From: Rhizobium sp. CIAT894
Lineage (GTDB): Bacteria; Pseudomonadota; Alphaproteobacteria; Rhizobiales; Rhizobiaceae
Reading direction: 5' to 3'
Length of the DNA: 64,000 nt
Assembly: GCF_000172795.2 (NCBI RefSeq)
Contig: NZ_CP020947.1
Span: 3,475,001 to 3,539,000, forward strand
The notes under the pieces are model-generated. The model ran no database searches. It was not told the DNA's origin and was given only the letters and a program-made list of their open reading frames with translations. Made by a program: the position numbers and the translations under genes. Shown in pieces: positions 53,277-62,130 of this stretch (the first letter of the stretch is position 1; every line of letters begins with the position of its first letter).

Positions 53277-54422
53277 CTAGGTCATCGATGACCAATCACA
53301 CGGAACCTTGCCATTGTGCTCACCCAACTTGGGCGACCGCCTGGGGGATATAAGCGCAGTTCCGGAGAAGATGATTGGTGTCCGGATGCCTGCGATTCCA
53401 TCATTTACGATCGACATTCCTCGGTGGGCGACTTGGGGATCCGCGAATACGTCTTCCACAGTGTTGATCGGTCCGGCGGGAACCCCCACACGTGCCAGGT
53501 CGGCTAGCAAATTCGTCCGCTTGAAAAGTTTCGTCTGTGCTTCCATGACCGATGTCAGCGCCTCTCGATGGCGAACTCTTCCCGCATTCGACTTGAAACG
53601 GACGTCATCTGCCACACCGGATAGCCGCAGGATATCGCATAGCCGTGCAAACTGAGCGTCGTTCCCGCACGCGACAATAATGTTGCCGTCAAATACCGGA
53701 AATACTTGGTATGGCGCGATGTTGGGATGCGCATTGCCAAGCCTCGTCGGCGTCTTTCCGGAGGCCAGGAAATTCATCGCCTGATTAGCCAGCACGCCCA
53801 CCGCGCTGTCCAAAAGGGCCATATCTATATGCTGTCCCTCACCGGTCGTACTTCTGAGGATCAGCGCGGCTTGGATCGCGATGACTGAATAGAGTCCCGT
53901 GAATATATCGGCGAACGCGACGCCGATTTTCTGCGGCTCCCGATCAGGCTCACCCGTCAAATCCATGATGCCCGCCATGCCCTGGACGATGAAATCATAT
54001 CCCGCACGCCCGGCATATGGGCCGGTTTGGCCAAAGCCGGTAATCGAGCAATAAATCAGCTTCGGATTAATCGCCTTCAGGCTCTCGTAATCGAGGCCGA
54101 ACTTCTTCAGCCCGCCTACCTTGAAGTTCTCGATGACAACGTCAGCGTTCGCGATCAGTGCACGAAGTCTGTCGACGTCTTCCGCCGAGTTGAAATCCGC
54201 CGTTATGCTCAATTTTCCGCGATTGCAGCTATGGAAGTAGGCTGCAGCGACATCATCGCCATCGCTGATGAAAGGTGGTCCCCAGCGGCGCGTATCGTCG
54301 CCCTCCGGGCTTTCCACCTTGATGACGGTTGCTCCGAGGTCGGCAAGTGTCTGTCCAGCCCACGGACCGGCCAGGATACGCGCCAGTTCCACGACCCGAA
54401 CACCTTCAAGCGGAAATTGCAT
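53277..54422 (-). CDS. Type III (CaiB/BaiF) CoA-transferase, glutarate CoA-transferase candidate
   Basis: A 381-residue CoA-transferase. The opening GVRVVELARILAGPWAGQTLADLGATVIKVE (about 8-38) is the family signature; the catalytic Asp lies in GYDFIVQGMAGIMD (about 167-180), and DMALLDSAVGVLANQ follows (about 225). GGGAG sits 6 bases before the ATG at 54422; the frame is open to 54605. Lying in one operon with glutaryl-CoA dehydrogenase, it parallels GcdG of pseudomonads, which transfers CoA from succinyl-CoA to glutarate. The substrate is inferred from context. Confidence 0.88.
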   Translation of the reverse strand: MQFPLEGVRVVELARILAGPWAGQTLADLGATVIKVESPEGDDTRRWGPPFISDGDDVAAAYFHSCNRGKLSITADFNSAEDVDRLRALIANADVVIENFKVGGLKKFGLDYESLKAINPKLIYCSITGFGQTGPYAGRAGYDFIVQGMAGIMDLTGEPDREPQKIGVAFADIFTGLYSVIAIQAALILRSTTGEGQHIDMALLDSAVGVLANQAMNFLASGKTPTRLGNAHPNIAPYQVFPVFDGNIIVACGNDAQFARLCDILRLSGVADDVRFKSNAGRVRHREALTSVMEAQTKLFKRTNLLADLARVGVPAGPINTVEDVFADPQVAHRGMSIVNDGIAGIRTPIIFSGTALISPRRSPKLGEHNGKVPCDWSSMT

Positions 54423-54457
54423 CGGTAACTCCCTGATCATTGCTAAACTCGCCGGCC

Positions 54458-56122
54458 TCACATATTCGGATAGACCGGCCCCTCGCCGCCCTGCGGCGGC
54501 ACCCAGTTGATGTTCTGGTTGGGATCCTTGATGTCGCAGGTCTTGCAGTGGACGCAGTTCTGGGCGTTGATGACGAATGTCTTGTCGCCGTCCTTCTCCA
54601 CCCATTCATAGACGCCGGCCGGACAGTAACGCGTCGACGGGCCGGCATAGATGTCGTGTTCCGAACGCTTCTGCAGGCCCATGTCCTTGACCTTGAGATG
54701 CACCGGCTGATCCTCCTCGTGATTGGTGTTCGACAGGAACACCGAGGACAGACGGTCGAAGGTCAAAACCCCGTCCGGCTTCGGATAGGCGATCGGCTTG
54801 TGCTGGGCGGCCGGCTCCAGGCTTTCCGCATCGGTCTTGCCGTGACCAAGCGTGCCGAAGAGCGACAGGCCGAAGAGCTGGTTGGTCCACATGTCGAGAC
54901 CGCCGAGCGCCACTCCGATCGCCGTGCCGAACCTCGACCACAGCGGCTTGACGTTCCGGACGCGCTTCAGATCCTTGCCGATGTCGGTCGCCCGCCATTC
55001 CTTCTCGATCTCGACAACCTCGTCATGGCTGCGGCCGGATACAATCGCCGCCGCCAGCTTCTCGGCCGCCAGCATGCCCGACAGCACCGCATTGTGGCTA
55101 CCCTTGATGCGCGGCACGTTGACGAGACCGGCCGAACAGCCGATCAGCGCCCCGCCGGGGAAGGTCAGCTTCGGCACCGACTGGTAGCCGCCCTCGGTGA
55201 TGGCGCGCGCGCCATAGGAGAGCCGCTTGCCGCCCTCGAAGGTGCCGCGAATGGCAGGATGCGTCTTGAAGCGCTGGAACTCCTCGGAGGGATAGAGATA
55301 GGGGTTCTTGTAGTTCAGGTGGACGACGAAGCCGACCGCCACCAGATTGTCTTCGAGGTGATAGAGGAAGGAGCCGCCGCCGGTCTTCATGCCGAGCGGC
55401 CAGCCGAAGGAATGCTGCACCAGTCCCTGTTTGTGGTGCTCCGGCTTGACCTGCCAGAGCTCCTTGATGCCGATGCCGAACTTCTGCGGCTCGCGGTCCT
55501 TCGACAGGTCGAACTTGGCGATCAACTGCTTGGCAAGCGAGCCGCGCACACCCTCGCCGATCAGCACATATTTGCCGCGCAGTTCCATGCCGCGGGTATA
55601 GTTCGGGCCGGGCTCGCCGTTCTTCTCGATGCCCATGTCGCCGGTGGCAACGCCGATCACCGCGCCGGCATCATCATAGAGCACTTCGGTTGCGGCAAAG
55701 CCCGGATAGATCTCGACGCCGAGCTCTTCCGCCTTGGTCGCGAGCCAGCGACAGACGTTGCCGAGCGAGACGATGTAGTTACCGTGATTGTTCATCAGCG
55801 GCGGCATCATGAAATTGGGCAGGCGGATCGAGCCGGCGGGACCGAGAAACAGAAACTGGTCGTCGGTCACCTCGGTCTTGAACGGGTGATCGGCATCCTC
55901 GCGCCAGCCGGGCAGCAGCCGGTCGATGCCGATCGGATCGACGACGGCTCCGGACAGGATATGGGCGCCGACTTCCGAACCCTTCTCCAGCACGACGACC
56001 GAAAGCTCCGGATTGACCTGCTTCAGCCGGATCGCCGCCGACAGACCGGCCGGACCAGCGCCAACGATCACCACGTCGAATTCCATGCTCTCGCGACTCT
56101 CGCCTGCGTGTTCTTCGCTCAT
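54458..56122 (-). CDS. Electron transfer flavoprotein-ubiquinone oxidoreductase (ETF-QO)
   Basis: A 554-residue membrane-associated flavo-iron-sulfur protein that passes electrons from ETF to ubiquinone; length is normal. The FAD motif VVIVGAGPAGLSAAIRL lies near 17-33. The C-terminal 4Fe-4S ligands are in CPAGVYEW and QNCVHCKTCDIKDPNQNINW (about 500-535). The ubiquinone-binding helices appear in the middle third. ATG 56122 (MSEEHAGE) is preferred to the open frame to 56296. It shares an operon with two dehydrogenases that need it, but the etfB nearby is broken, so ETF must come from elsewhere. Confidence 0.95.
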   Translation of the reverse strand: MSEEHAGESRESMEFDVVIVGAGPAGLSAAIRLKQVNPELSVVVLEKGSEVGAHILSGAVVDPIGIDRLLPGWREDADHPFKTEVTDDQFLFLGPAGSIRLPNFMMPPLMNNHGNYIVSLGNVCRWLATKAEELGVEIYPGFAATEVLYDDAGAVIGVATGDMGIEKNGEPGPNYTRGMELRGKYVLIGEGVRGSLAKQLIAKFDLSKDREPQKFGIGIKELWQVKPEHHKQGLVQHSFGWPLGMKTGGGSFLYHLEDNLVAVGFVVHLNYKNPYLYPSEEFQRFKTHPAIRGTFEGGKRLSYGARAITEGGYQSVPKLTFPGGALIGCSAGLVNVPRIKGSHNAVLSGMLAAEKLAAAIVSGRSHDEVVEIEKEWRATDIGKDLKRVRNVKPLWSRFGTAIGVALGGLDMWTNQLFGLSLFGTLGHGKTDAESLEPAAQHKPIAYPKPDGVLTFDRLSSVFLSNTNHEEDQPVHLKVKDMGLQKRSEHDIYAGPSTRYCPAGVYEWVEKDGDKTFVINAQNCVHCKTCDIKDPNQNINWVPPQGGEGPVYPNM

Positions 56123-56162
56123 GATCGATGCCTGACAATCTCGATGTTGGAATGCGATGGGA

Positions 56163-57050
56163 TCAGCGGGTCGGCCGAGCCGGAGCGTAGCGATAGTCGT
56201 AGAACCCGCGCTGCGCCTTGCGGCCGAGCCAGCCGGCTTCGACATATTTGACCAGCAGCGGGCACGGCCGGTATTTGCTGTCAGCGAGCCCCTCATGAAG
56301 GACCTGCATGATGGAAAGGCATGTGTCCAAACCGATGAAATCGGCCAGCTCGAGCGGCCCCAGCGGATGATTGGCGCCGAGCTTCATGCCGGTGTCTATG
56401 GCTTCGACGTTTCCGACGCCTTCATACAGGGTATAGATCGCTTCGTTGATCATCGGGATGAGAACGCGGTTTACGATGAAAGCCGGAAAATCCTCGGAGA
56501 CGGTGACGGTCTTGCCGATGGATTCGGCGAATTCCTTGGCGGTAGCGAAGGTCTCCGGATCCGTTCCGATGCCGCGGACCAGCTCGACCAGCTTCATAAC
56601 CGGTACGGGATTCATGAAGTGTATCCCTATAAAACGATTGGGTCTGTCGGTTGACGCGGCAAGCCGCGTTATGGAGAGCGACGAGGTGTTCGTCGCCAGG
56701 ATCGCGTCGGGCTTCAAAACGGTGCACACGTCCGTAAAGACTTTCCTTTTGATGCCTTCATTCTCGCTTACCGCTTCGACGACCAGATCGGCGCTCGCCA
56801 GATCCTGGAGAGAGAACGCTCCCTTTATTCGGGAGATCGCCTCTTCAGCCGCCTCGCCCGGCATTTTGCCGGTCTCGACCTGGCGTCTAAAATATCCGGC
56901 GCTCGCTTCAATGCTCGCGCGGACCCGGCTTTTATCGAGATCGTAAACCAAGGCCGCGTACCCATGTTTCGCCACGACTTCCGAAATCCCAGTCCCCATC
57001 TGGCCGGCGCCAATCACCGCGACGGTAGAAATCTTATTCGCTATAGGCAT
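56163..57050 (-). CDS. 3-Hydroxybutyryl-CoA dehydrogenase
   Basis: A 295-residue enzyme oxidising (S)-3-hydroxyacyl-CoA to 3-ketoacyl-CoA with NAD. The NAD motif VAVIGAGQMGTGISEVVAKHGY lies at 10-31. The catalytic His-Glu region is FIGIHFMNPVPVMKLVELVRG (about 140-160), and HPLGPLELADFIGLDTCLSIM (about 228-248) is the dimer/substrate segment. GAGAGG precedes the ATG. In the operon it follows glutaryl-CoA dehydrogenase; the crotonyl-CoA made there would need an enoyl-CoA hydratase, which is not in the window. Confidence 0.94.
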   Translation of the reverse strand: MPIANKISTVAVIGAGQMGTGISEVVAKHGYAALVYDLDKSRVRASIEASAGYFRRQVETGKMPGEAAEEAISRIKGAFSLQDLASADLVVEAVSENEGIKRKVFTDVCTVLKPDAILATNTSSLSITRLAASTDRPNRFIGIHFMNPVPVMKLVELVRGIGTDPETFATAKEFAESIGKTVTVSEDFPAFIVNRVLIPMINEAIYTLYEGVGNVEAIDTGMKLGANHPLGPLELADFIGLDTCLSIMQVLHEGLADSKYRPCPLLVKYVEAGWLGRKAQRGFYDYRYAPARPTR

Positions 57051-57108
57051 GCTGCCTCTCGTTGATCCGGAGGTTGAAGGACGTTTCTGCCGAACAGATT
57101 ACGAGGAA

Positions 57109-58293
57109 TTAGAAGAACGCCTGGAGGCCCGTCTGCGCGCGCCCGAGGATCAGGGCGTGGACGTCGTGGGTGCCCTCATATGTGTTGACCGTTTCCAGGT
57201 TCTGCGCGTGGCGCATGACATGGTATTCGATCTGAATGCCGTTGCCGCCATGCATGTCCCGGGCCTGCCGCGCTATATCAAGCGCCTTGCCGCAGTTGTT
57301 GCGCTTGACGAGCGAGACCATTTCCGGAGCCATCTTGTGCTCATCCATCAGACGGCCGACGCGAAGCGAGCCCTGCAGTCCGAGCGTGATCTCGGTCATC
57401 ATATCGGCGAGCTTCTTTTGATAAAGCTGCATCCCCGCCAGCGGCTTGCCGAACTGCTTGCGGTCGAGACCATATTGACGGGCGCGGAACCAGCAGTCCT
57501 CGGCCGCTCCCATGACGCCCCAGGAAATGCCGTAACGGGCGCGGTTGAGACAGCCGAACGGCCCCTTGAGGCCGGAAACGCCGGGCAGAAGCGCGTCCTC
57601 GGTAACCTCGACACTGTCCATCACGATTTCGCCTGTGATCGAGGCACGCAGCGAAAGCTTGCCGCCGATCTTCGGAGCCGAAAGTCCCTTCATGCCCTTT
57701 TCGAGAACGAATCCGCGTATTTCGTTGTTGTGGGCCTCGGACTTTGCCCAGACGACGAAGACATCGGCAATCGGCGAGTTCGAGATCCACATCTTCGAGC
57801 CGCGCAATCGGTAGCCGCCTTCAATTTTTTCGGCGCGGGTCTTCATCCCACCAGGATCGGAGCCGGCGTCGGGCTCGGTCAGGCCGAAACAGCCGATCAG
57901 TTCACCCGACACGAGGCCCGGCAGATATTTCTTCTTCTGCTCGTCGGAGCCGTAGGCGAAGATCGGGTAAATGACCAGCGAGGATTGCACGCTCATCATC
58001 GAGCGAAATCCGGAGTCGATGCGCTCGACCTCGCGAGCGATCAGTCCATAAGCGACGTAGGATGCGTTCGCGGCCCCGTACTCCTCCGGCAGCGTCACAC
58101 CGAGAAGGCCGGTCTGCCCCATCAATCTGAACAGTTCCGGGTCGGTCGTTTCCTCGAGGTAGGCGTCCTCAACGCGCGGCAGGAGTTCGGATTCCGCGAA
58201 AGCCGCGGCGGACTCGCGGATCATCCGCTCATCTTCGGTCAGCTGGTCATCGAGCAGAAAGGGGTCATTCCATGAAAAGGCCAAGATCGTCAT
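57109..58293 (-). CDS. gcdH: Glutaryl-CoA dehydrogenase-type acyl-CoA dehydrogenase
   Basis: A 394-residue FAD enzyme. [24 protein letters not shown] (6-29) is the typical GcdH N-terminus; [16 protein letters not shown] (about 135-150) and [18 protein letters not shown] bind FAD and substrate; the catalytic Glu lies in [20 protein letters not shown] (about 365-385). GcdH converts glutaryl-CoA to crotonyl-CoA and CO2, giving electrons to ETF. The ATG 58293 gives the family length, though GGGAGG touches it; the frame is open to 58374. It heads the operon and is divergent from a LysR gene. Confidence 0.92.
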   Translation of the reverse strand: MTILAFSWNDPFLLDDQLTEDERMIRESAAAFAESELLPRVEDAYLEETTDPELFRLMGQTGLLGVTLPEEYGAANASYVAYGLIAREVERIDSGFRSMMSVQSSLVIYPIFAYGSDEQKKKYLPGLVSGELIGCFGLTEPDAGSDPGGMKTRAEKIEGGYRLRGSKMWISNSPIADVFVVWAKSEAHNNEIRGFVLEKGMKGLSAPKIGGKLSLRASITGEIVMDSVEVTEDALLPGVSGLKGPFGCLNRARYGISWGVMGAAEDCWFRARQYGLDRKQFGKPLAGMQLYQKKLADMMTEITLGLQGSLRVGRLMDEHKMAPEMVSLVKRNNCGKALDIARQARDMHGGNGIQIEYHVMRHAQNLETVNTYEGTHDVHALILGRAQTGLQAFF

Positions 58294-58380
58294 CCTCCCA
58301 TTGAGGTTTTCAGCAACTCGATTGGAGGGAATGAAAGCCGTTTCTCCGACATTGCGAAAGCGAGGTTTACTCATCAGCCT

Positions 58381-58402
58381 ATGAGCTATAGTAATAGCTT
58401 AT
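58381..58402. promoter_or_regulatory. Palindrome overlapping the LysR start, candidate LysR box
   Basis: ATGAGCTAT and ATAGCTTAT arms around AGTA, one mismatch, containing a T-N11-A core. It overlaps the ATG of the LysR gene (58401) and lies 88 bases before gcdH, as expected for an autorepressing activator of a divergent operon. Confidence 0.5.
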
Positions 58403-59315
58403 GGCAAACCTTTCGCGACGACTGCTTCCCTCGACCTCCGCTCTCGCGGCTTTCGATTCCGTCGCGCGGCTCAGCACCTTCTCCGCCGCGGCCGAGGAGC
58501 TTTCCCTGACGCAGGGTGCCATCAGCCGGCAGATCGCCGCCCTGGAAGAACAGCTGGGCGTTTTACTCTTCGAGCGCACCGGCCGTGGTGTAATTCTCAC
58601 GGAGGCCGGCGCCGATTATGCGCGGGCTATTGCCAGCGCTCTCGCGGAAATCCGTTCCGCCTCACTGCACGCCATGACAAAACAGCATAACGATCAGCTC
58701 AACGTGGCGATCTTGCCAACATTCGGCACACGCTGGCTGATGCCGCGCATTCCGCAGTTTGTCGCAAGACATCCGGAGATCACATTGAACTTCGCGACCC
58801 GCATAGGAGTGTTCGATTTCGACCGCGACGACATCGATATGGCAATCCATATCGGCCAGCCTGACTGGCCAGGGGCGGAAAGCACATTTCTGATGGAGGA
58901 GATGGTGGCGCCGGTTGCCTCCCCGCCTTTTCTGAGTTCGCATCCCATCTTGAAGGCCGAAGATCTGCTTCGCCTGCCGTTGCTACAGATGGCGTCCCGT
59001 CCGGGGGCCTGGGGCCATTTTTTCGAGAGCCTCCAGGTCAGCGGCACTCCATCGCAGGCCATGCGGTTCGAACAGTTCAGCAACGTGGCCCAGGCCTGCA
59101 TTGCAGGACTGGGGCTCGCATTGATGCCGCTTTTCCTCATCGACTCCGAGCTTGCGAATGGCCAGCTCGTTCAAGCCTTTCCGCATCAGGTCAAAAGCCC
59201 CAGCGCCTATTATGCGGTCGCGCCATTGAGCAGGAAGGACTTCCGCCCTGTCGCGGCGTTCCGCGCATGGCTGCTGGAAGAGGTCGCGCTTTATCAGAAA
59301 GGCGCTGCGGGCTAA
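58401..59315 (+). CDS. LysR-family regulator (GcvA/GcdR-like)
   Basis: A 304-residue regulator. The helix-turn-helix is SALAAFDSVARLSTFSAAAEELSLTQGAISRQIAALEEQLGVLLFERTGRGVILTEAG (about 13-70), followed by an effector-binding fold (LNVAILPTFGTRWLMPRIPQFVARHPEI, about 95-122). This opening with LPSTSALAAFD is typical of the GcvA group. Divergent from gcdH, it probably activates glutarate catabolism as GcdR does in pseudomonads. No Shine-Dalgarno site precedes the ATG. Confidence 0.9.
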   Translation: MANLSRRLLPSTSALAAFDSVARLSTFSAAAEELSLTQGAISRQIAALEEQLGVLLFERTGRGVILTEAGADYARAIASALAEIRSASLHAMTKQHNDQLNVAILPTFGTRWLMPRIPQFVARHPEITLNFATRIGVFDFDRDDIDMAIHIGQPDWPGAESTFLMEEMVAPVASPPFLSSHPILKAEDLLRLPLLQMASRPGAWGHFFESLQVSGTPSQAMRFEQFSNVAQACIAGLGLALMPLFLIDSELANGQLVQAFPHQVKSPSAYYAVAPLSRKDFRPVAAFRAWLLEEVALYQKGAAG

Positions 59316-59338
59316 TCCGGGCCTATTCGACCGCTCGC

Positions 59339-59440
59339 TCATGTTCGATTGCAAGCGTCCTTGACTCTACAGTCAAATCCGGCTGCCGCCGCGGCGAAGC
59401 CGGCTTGCCCGGCGCCTATAATGACAACGCGCGTGGCCAT
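59339..59440 (-). pseudogene. Truncated ferredoxin reductase (N-terminal FAD motif only)
   Basis: A 33-codon frame starting 3 bases after the ferredoxin stop: MATRVVIIGAGQAGFAAAAAGFDC. This is the N-terminus of a P450-type NAD(P)H-ferredoxin reductase, with the GxGxxG dinucleotide motif; such enzymes have about 400 residues. After residue 25 the frame reads RVKDACNRT and stops at 59339, 24 bases from the LysR stop. The gene has lost more than 90 percent of its length, so the P450 next to it must use another reductase. Confidence 0.75.
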
Positions 59441-59443
59441 GGT

Positions 59444-59764
59444 CTACATCCCCTTGGGGACGCGGATTATCGCGCCGTCAAGCCGAGCGTCCACCTTGAT
59501 CTGGCAACCGAGGCGGCTGCCGGGCTCACGGGCCGCGGTGGTGAAATCGAGCATGTCATTTTCGTGGTCGCTGGCAGGATCGAGCCTGCTCGCGAGATCC
59601 TCGTCGATGATCACGTGGCAAGTCGCGCAGGCGGCGGCGCCATTGCATTCGGCGACGATACCCGTCACCGAATTCTGCAGGGCAACCTCCATCAGGCTGA
59701 GACCCAGGGATGCTTTGCATGCACGTACGCTTCCATCCGGAAGTATGAATGTGACGTTGGCCAT
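59444..59764 (-). CDS. [2Fe-2S] ferredoxin (P450 redox partner)
   Basis: A 106-residue adrenodoxin/putidaredoxin-type ferredoxin. The four ligands are in AECNGAAACATCHV (C-x5-C-x2-C, about 39-52) and RLGCQI (about 85). GAGGAGG precedes the ATG by 5 bases. It follows the P450 gene by 12 bases on the same strand and should deliver electrons to it. Confidence 0.95.
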   Translation of the reverse strand: MANVTFILPDGSVRACKASLGLSLMEVALQNSVTGIVAECNGAAACATCHVIIDEDLASRLDPASDHENDMLDFTTAAREPGSRLGCQIKVDARLDGAIIRVPKGM

Positions 59765-59776
59765 TTTTTCCTCCTC

Positions 59777-60970
59777 TCAAACGTCCCAGGTCACGGGCAG
59801 GGTGGTTGGCCCGCGGAAAACCCATCCGTGAATGCGCACCTCGTCATGACGGGCAAGACGCAAATTGCGAAGGCGTTCGAATAGTCCGGGTACGACAAGA
59901 CGACCAACCATATGGCGGGCAAGCCAGGCGCCGGCACAGAAGTGAGGGCCTGCCCCGAAAGCCAGATGCGATTTCTTTTCCCGGAAGACGTCGAAATGGT
60001 CGGGAGCCTCGAAGCGGCTTGCATCGCGGTTGGCCGCGCCGACGCATAAGCCAATCTGGTCCCCCTCGTGCAGCTGGATGCCGGAAAAAACGACGTCTCG
60101 CGCCACTCGGCGCGGATACATTCCGATCGGCGAGATCCAACGGACGGATTCCTCGAAAGCCGTCGGCCAAAGGTTCGGGTCAGCCTTGACCCGTTCCAAC
60201 TGATCGGGGTTCGCGAGAAGTCCGAGCAACAGCGTCAGGATGGAGTCGCGTGGTTCGTTCAGGCCACCGCCAACCGCAACCTTGATATTCGCATAGATCT
60301 GCTCGAGGCTATGAGGATCCTCCGCATGGAGCATCGAAGACAGAACGGAACCGTTCGGCTGGTCACGATGGTAGGGCAGCGCGCGTCGGATTGCATCTTC
60401 AACGCCGCGTGCGGCGTCCTCCGCCTTTTTGGAGATTTCGGGATCGGCCGAGTAGTTGCCAGCGCCGTCGATCAAGGATTGCGACCAGAGCGCCATCGTC
60501 TGCCAGCCGACATCGATGAAGCCGAGCACCTCCGCCAATGCCCGGCCGGCCATCGGGGCGGCCAGCGCATTCAGCAGATCAGCCTCGCCGTCTTTCTCGA
60601 AAGTGGCGACCACCTCGTCGAAAATGATTTCCAGTCGCGGTGCCCAACAGGATTTGACCGCGCCCGGACGCAGCGCTGGCTCGATGGCCTTGCGTTCGCG
60701 TGCGTGAAGCTCCCCATCCTTACGCATCATGGTGTGGCCCATGACCTTGTTGACGAGGGATTGCGGATTGACCGATGAGAATGTCTCAGAATCACGTTCC
60801 ATCGCCACGACGTCGTCGTAGCGGGTCGCAACCATGATATTGGCGGCTTCGATCCTGACGATGGCAGCCATTTTGCGAGCGCGTTCGAAAGTCGGATAAG
60901 GATCCTTCAAAAGCTCGCCGAACGAGACATCCGAAATTGCGGGCACAGATCTTTGATCGTTTGCAGGCAT
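59777..60970 (-). CDS. Cytochrome P450
   Basis: A 397-residue soluble bacterial P450. The heme loop FGAGPHFCAGAWLAR (about 343-357) supplies the Cys ligand; ExxR is EESVRW (about 277-282). The I-helix reads VAVGGGLNEPRDSILTLL (about 233-250): the usual acid-Thr pair (AGxxT) is replaced by LNEPRD, a variant known from some bacterial P450s with unusual oxygen activation. GGAGG precedes the ATG. It forms an operon with the ferredoxin. The substrate is unknown; aromatic or alicyclic acids are plausible given the neighbours. Confidence 0.95.
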   Translation of the reverse strand: MPANDQRSVPAISDVSFGELLKDPYPTFERARKMAAIVRIEAANIMVATRYDDVVAMERDSETFSSVNPQSLVNKVMGHTMMRKDGELHARERKAIEPALRPGAVKSCWAPRLEIIFDEVVATFEKDGEADLLNALAAPMAGRALAEVLGFIDVGWQTMALWSQSLIDGAGNYSADPEISKKAEDAARGVEDAIRRALPYHRDQPNGSVLSSMLHAEDPHSLEQIYANIKVAVGGGLNEPRDSILTLLLGLLANPDQLERVKADPNLWPTAFEESVRWISPIGMYPRRVARDVVFSGIQLHEGDQIGLCVGAANRDASRFEAPDHFDVFREKKSHLAFGAGPHFCAGAWLARHMVGRLVVPGLFERLRNLRLARHDEVRIHGWVFRGPTTLPVTWDV

Positions 60971-61095
60971 TGTATCTCCTCCAATCTCGCCCTCCAGCGA
61001 GTTGCTCAGCGAGGAAGTTACAAAGAGACTTTCCTTGCGACAATTGGATGGATACGATGAATGTCATCGGATTTTTCGATGACCAAGGAAAAGCG

Positions 61096-62058
61096 ATGAT
61101 TCCGGACGATTTGGCCCAGATCGATTTGAGATCGATGCATGTGCTTGTTGCAGTCCATGACGCAAGGTCGTTTTCTGCTGCGGCTGTGCAGTTGGATATC
61201 AGCCAGTCCACGGTGAGTTATGCGATCGACCGCCTTCGCCGCGCATTCCGCGACCCGCTCTTTGTGCGGCAGGGCAACAGCATTGCCGAGACGGACAAGT
61301 GCAAGGATCTCGTCTCGCAAGCGCGCGAGATCGTCGACCGCATGCTGGCGATTGCCGTACCTGAGGAATTCGATCCCGAGACCGCGGACGGTACAGTGAC
61401 ACTTTCATGCAATCACCACGAGCGCTTCCTGCTGCTGCCAACGTTCATCCCGGCCTTGCGGGCGGCGGCGCCGAAGGTGGTGCTTAATGTCCTGGAATCG
61501 GCTGTCAACGGAAAGCAGCAGTTGAAGGAAAACAGCGCCGATATCGTGCTTGGGCCAGTCCGCATCCTCGGAGAAGGCTATTTCCGTAGAAGGATATTCT
61601 CCGACCACTATTCCTGTGTCATGGATGCGCAAAATCCGCTTGCCGCCGATGAATTGACGCTTGAGCGCTTCCGCAAAGCCGCTCATGTCGCCGTCACGCA
61701 CAACGGCCAATGGCAGGCGCTTTATTTCGCGGCGCTGCGTGAACACGACATTTATCTCACGCCGCAGCTCACCCTTCCGAGTCACGATAGTATTGAACTG
61801 ATGATTGCTGGCACGGACCTTGTTGCGACCATTCCCAACAGGTTGGCACGTGCCTACGGCGGGCGACTCTGCGTGCGGCGTTTTCCGGTTCACATTGCAA
61901 TCGACATCGACATGTATTGGACAGAGCGGACCCATAAATCGGGCTTGCATCGCTGGGCACGGCAGCTGTTGGCTGACGTGACGACGTCATGTCTCAATCG
62001 GTCGCCGGACGGAGACGATGACCGCGAGTGTCGGGGGGACGTCAGTTCAGAACGATAA
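61096..62058 (+). CDS. LysR-family regulator (NodD-like group)
   Basis: A 320-residue regulator. The helix-turn-helix is SMHVLVAVHDARSFSAAAVQLDISQSTVSYAIDRLRRAFRDPLFVRQGNSI (about 14-64); the phrase RRAFRDPLFVR is typical of the NodD/NahR/LinR subgroup that senses aromatics. An effector domain follows. ATG 61096 is chosen for AAGGA 6 bases upstream; other ATGs lie at 61048 and 61057 and the frame is open to 60937. It is divergent from the P450 operon and is its likely regulator. Confidence 0.9.
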   Translation: MIPDDLAQIDLRSMHVLVAVHDARSFSAAAVQLDISQSTVSYAIDRLRRAFRDPLFVRQGNSIAETDKCKDLVSQAREIVDRMLAIAVPEEFDPETADGTVTLSCNHHERFLLLPTFIPALRAAAPKVVLNVLESAVNGKQQLKENSADIVLGPVRILGEGYFRRRIFSDHYSCVMDAQNPLAADELTLERFRKAAHVAVTHNGQWQALYFAALREHDIYLTPQLTLPSHDSIELMIAGTDLVATIPNRLARAYGGRLCVRRFPVHIAIDIDMYWTERTHKSGLHRWARQLLADVTTSCLNRSPDGDDDRECRGDVSSER

Positions 62059-62130
62059 CCGGTAGCCTCGACCTTACACATTGATCGCCTTTTTTTCGGC
62101 GGAACAGTTAAAAAGCCACTCCGATGAGCG

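Noticed and set aside
54440..56251. 603-codon plus-strand frame opposite ETF-QO
   Set aside because: Antisense shadow caused by high GC; ETF-QO on the minus strand has FAD and 4Fe-4S motifs.
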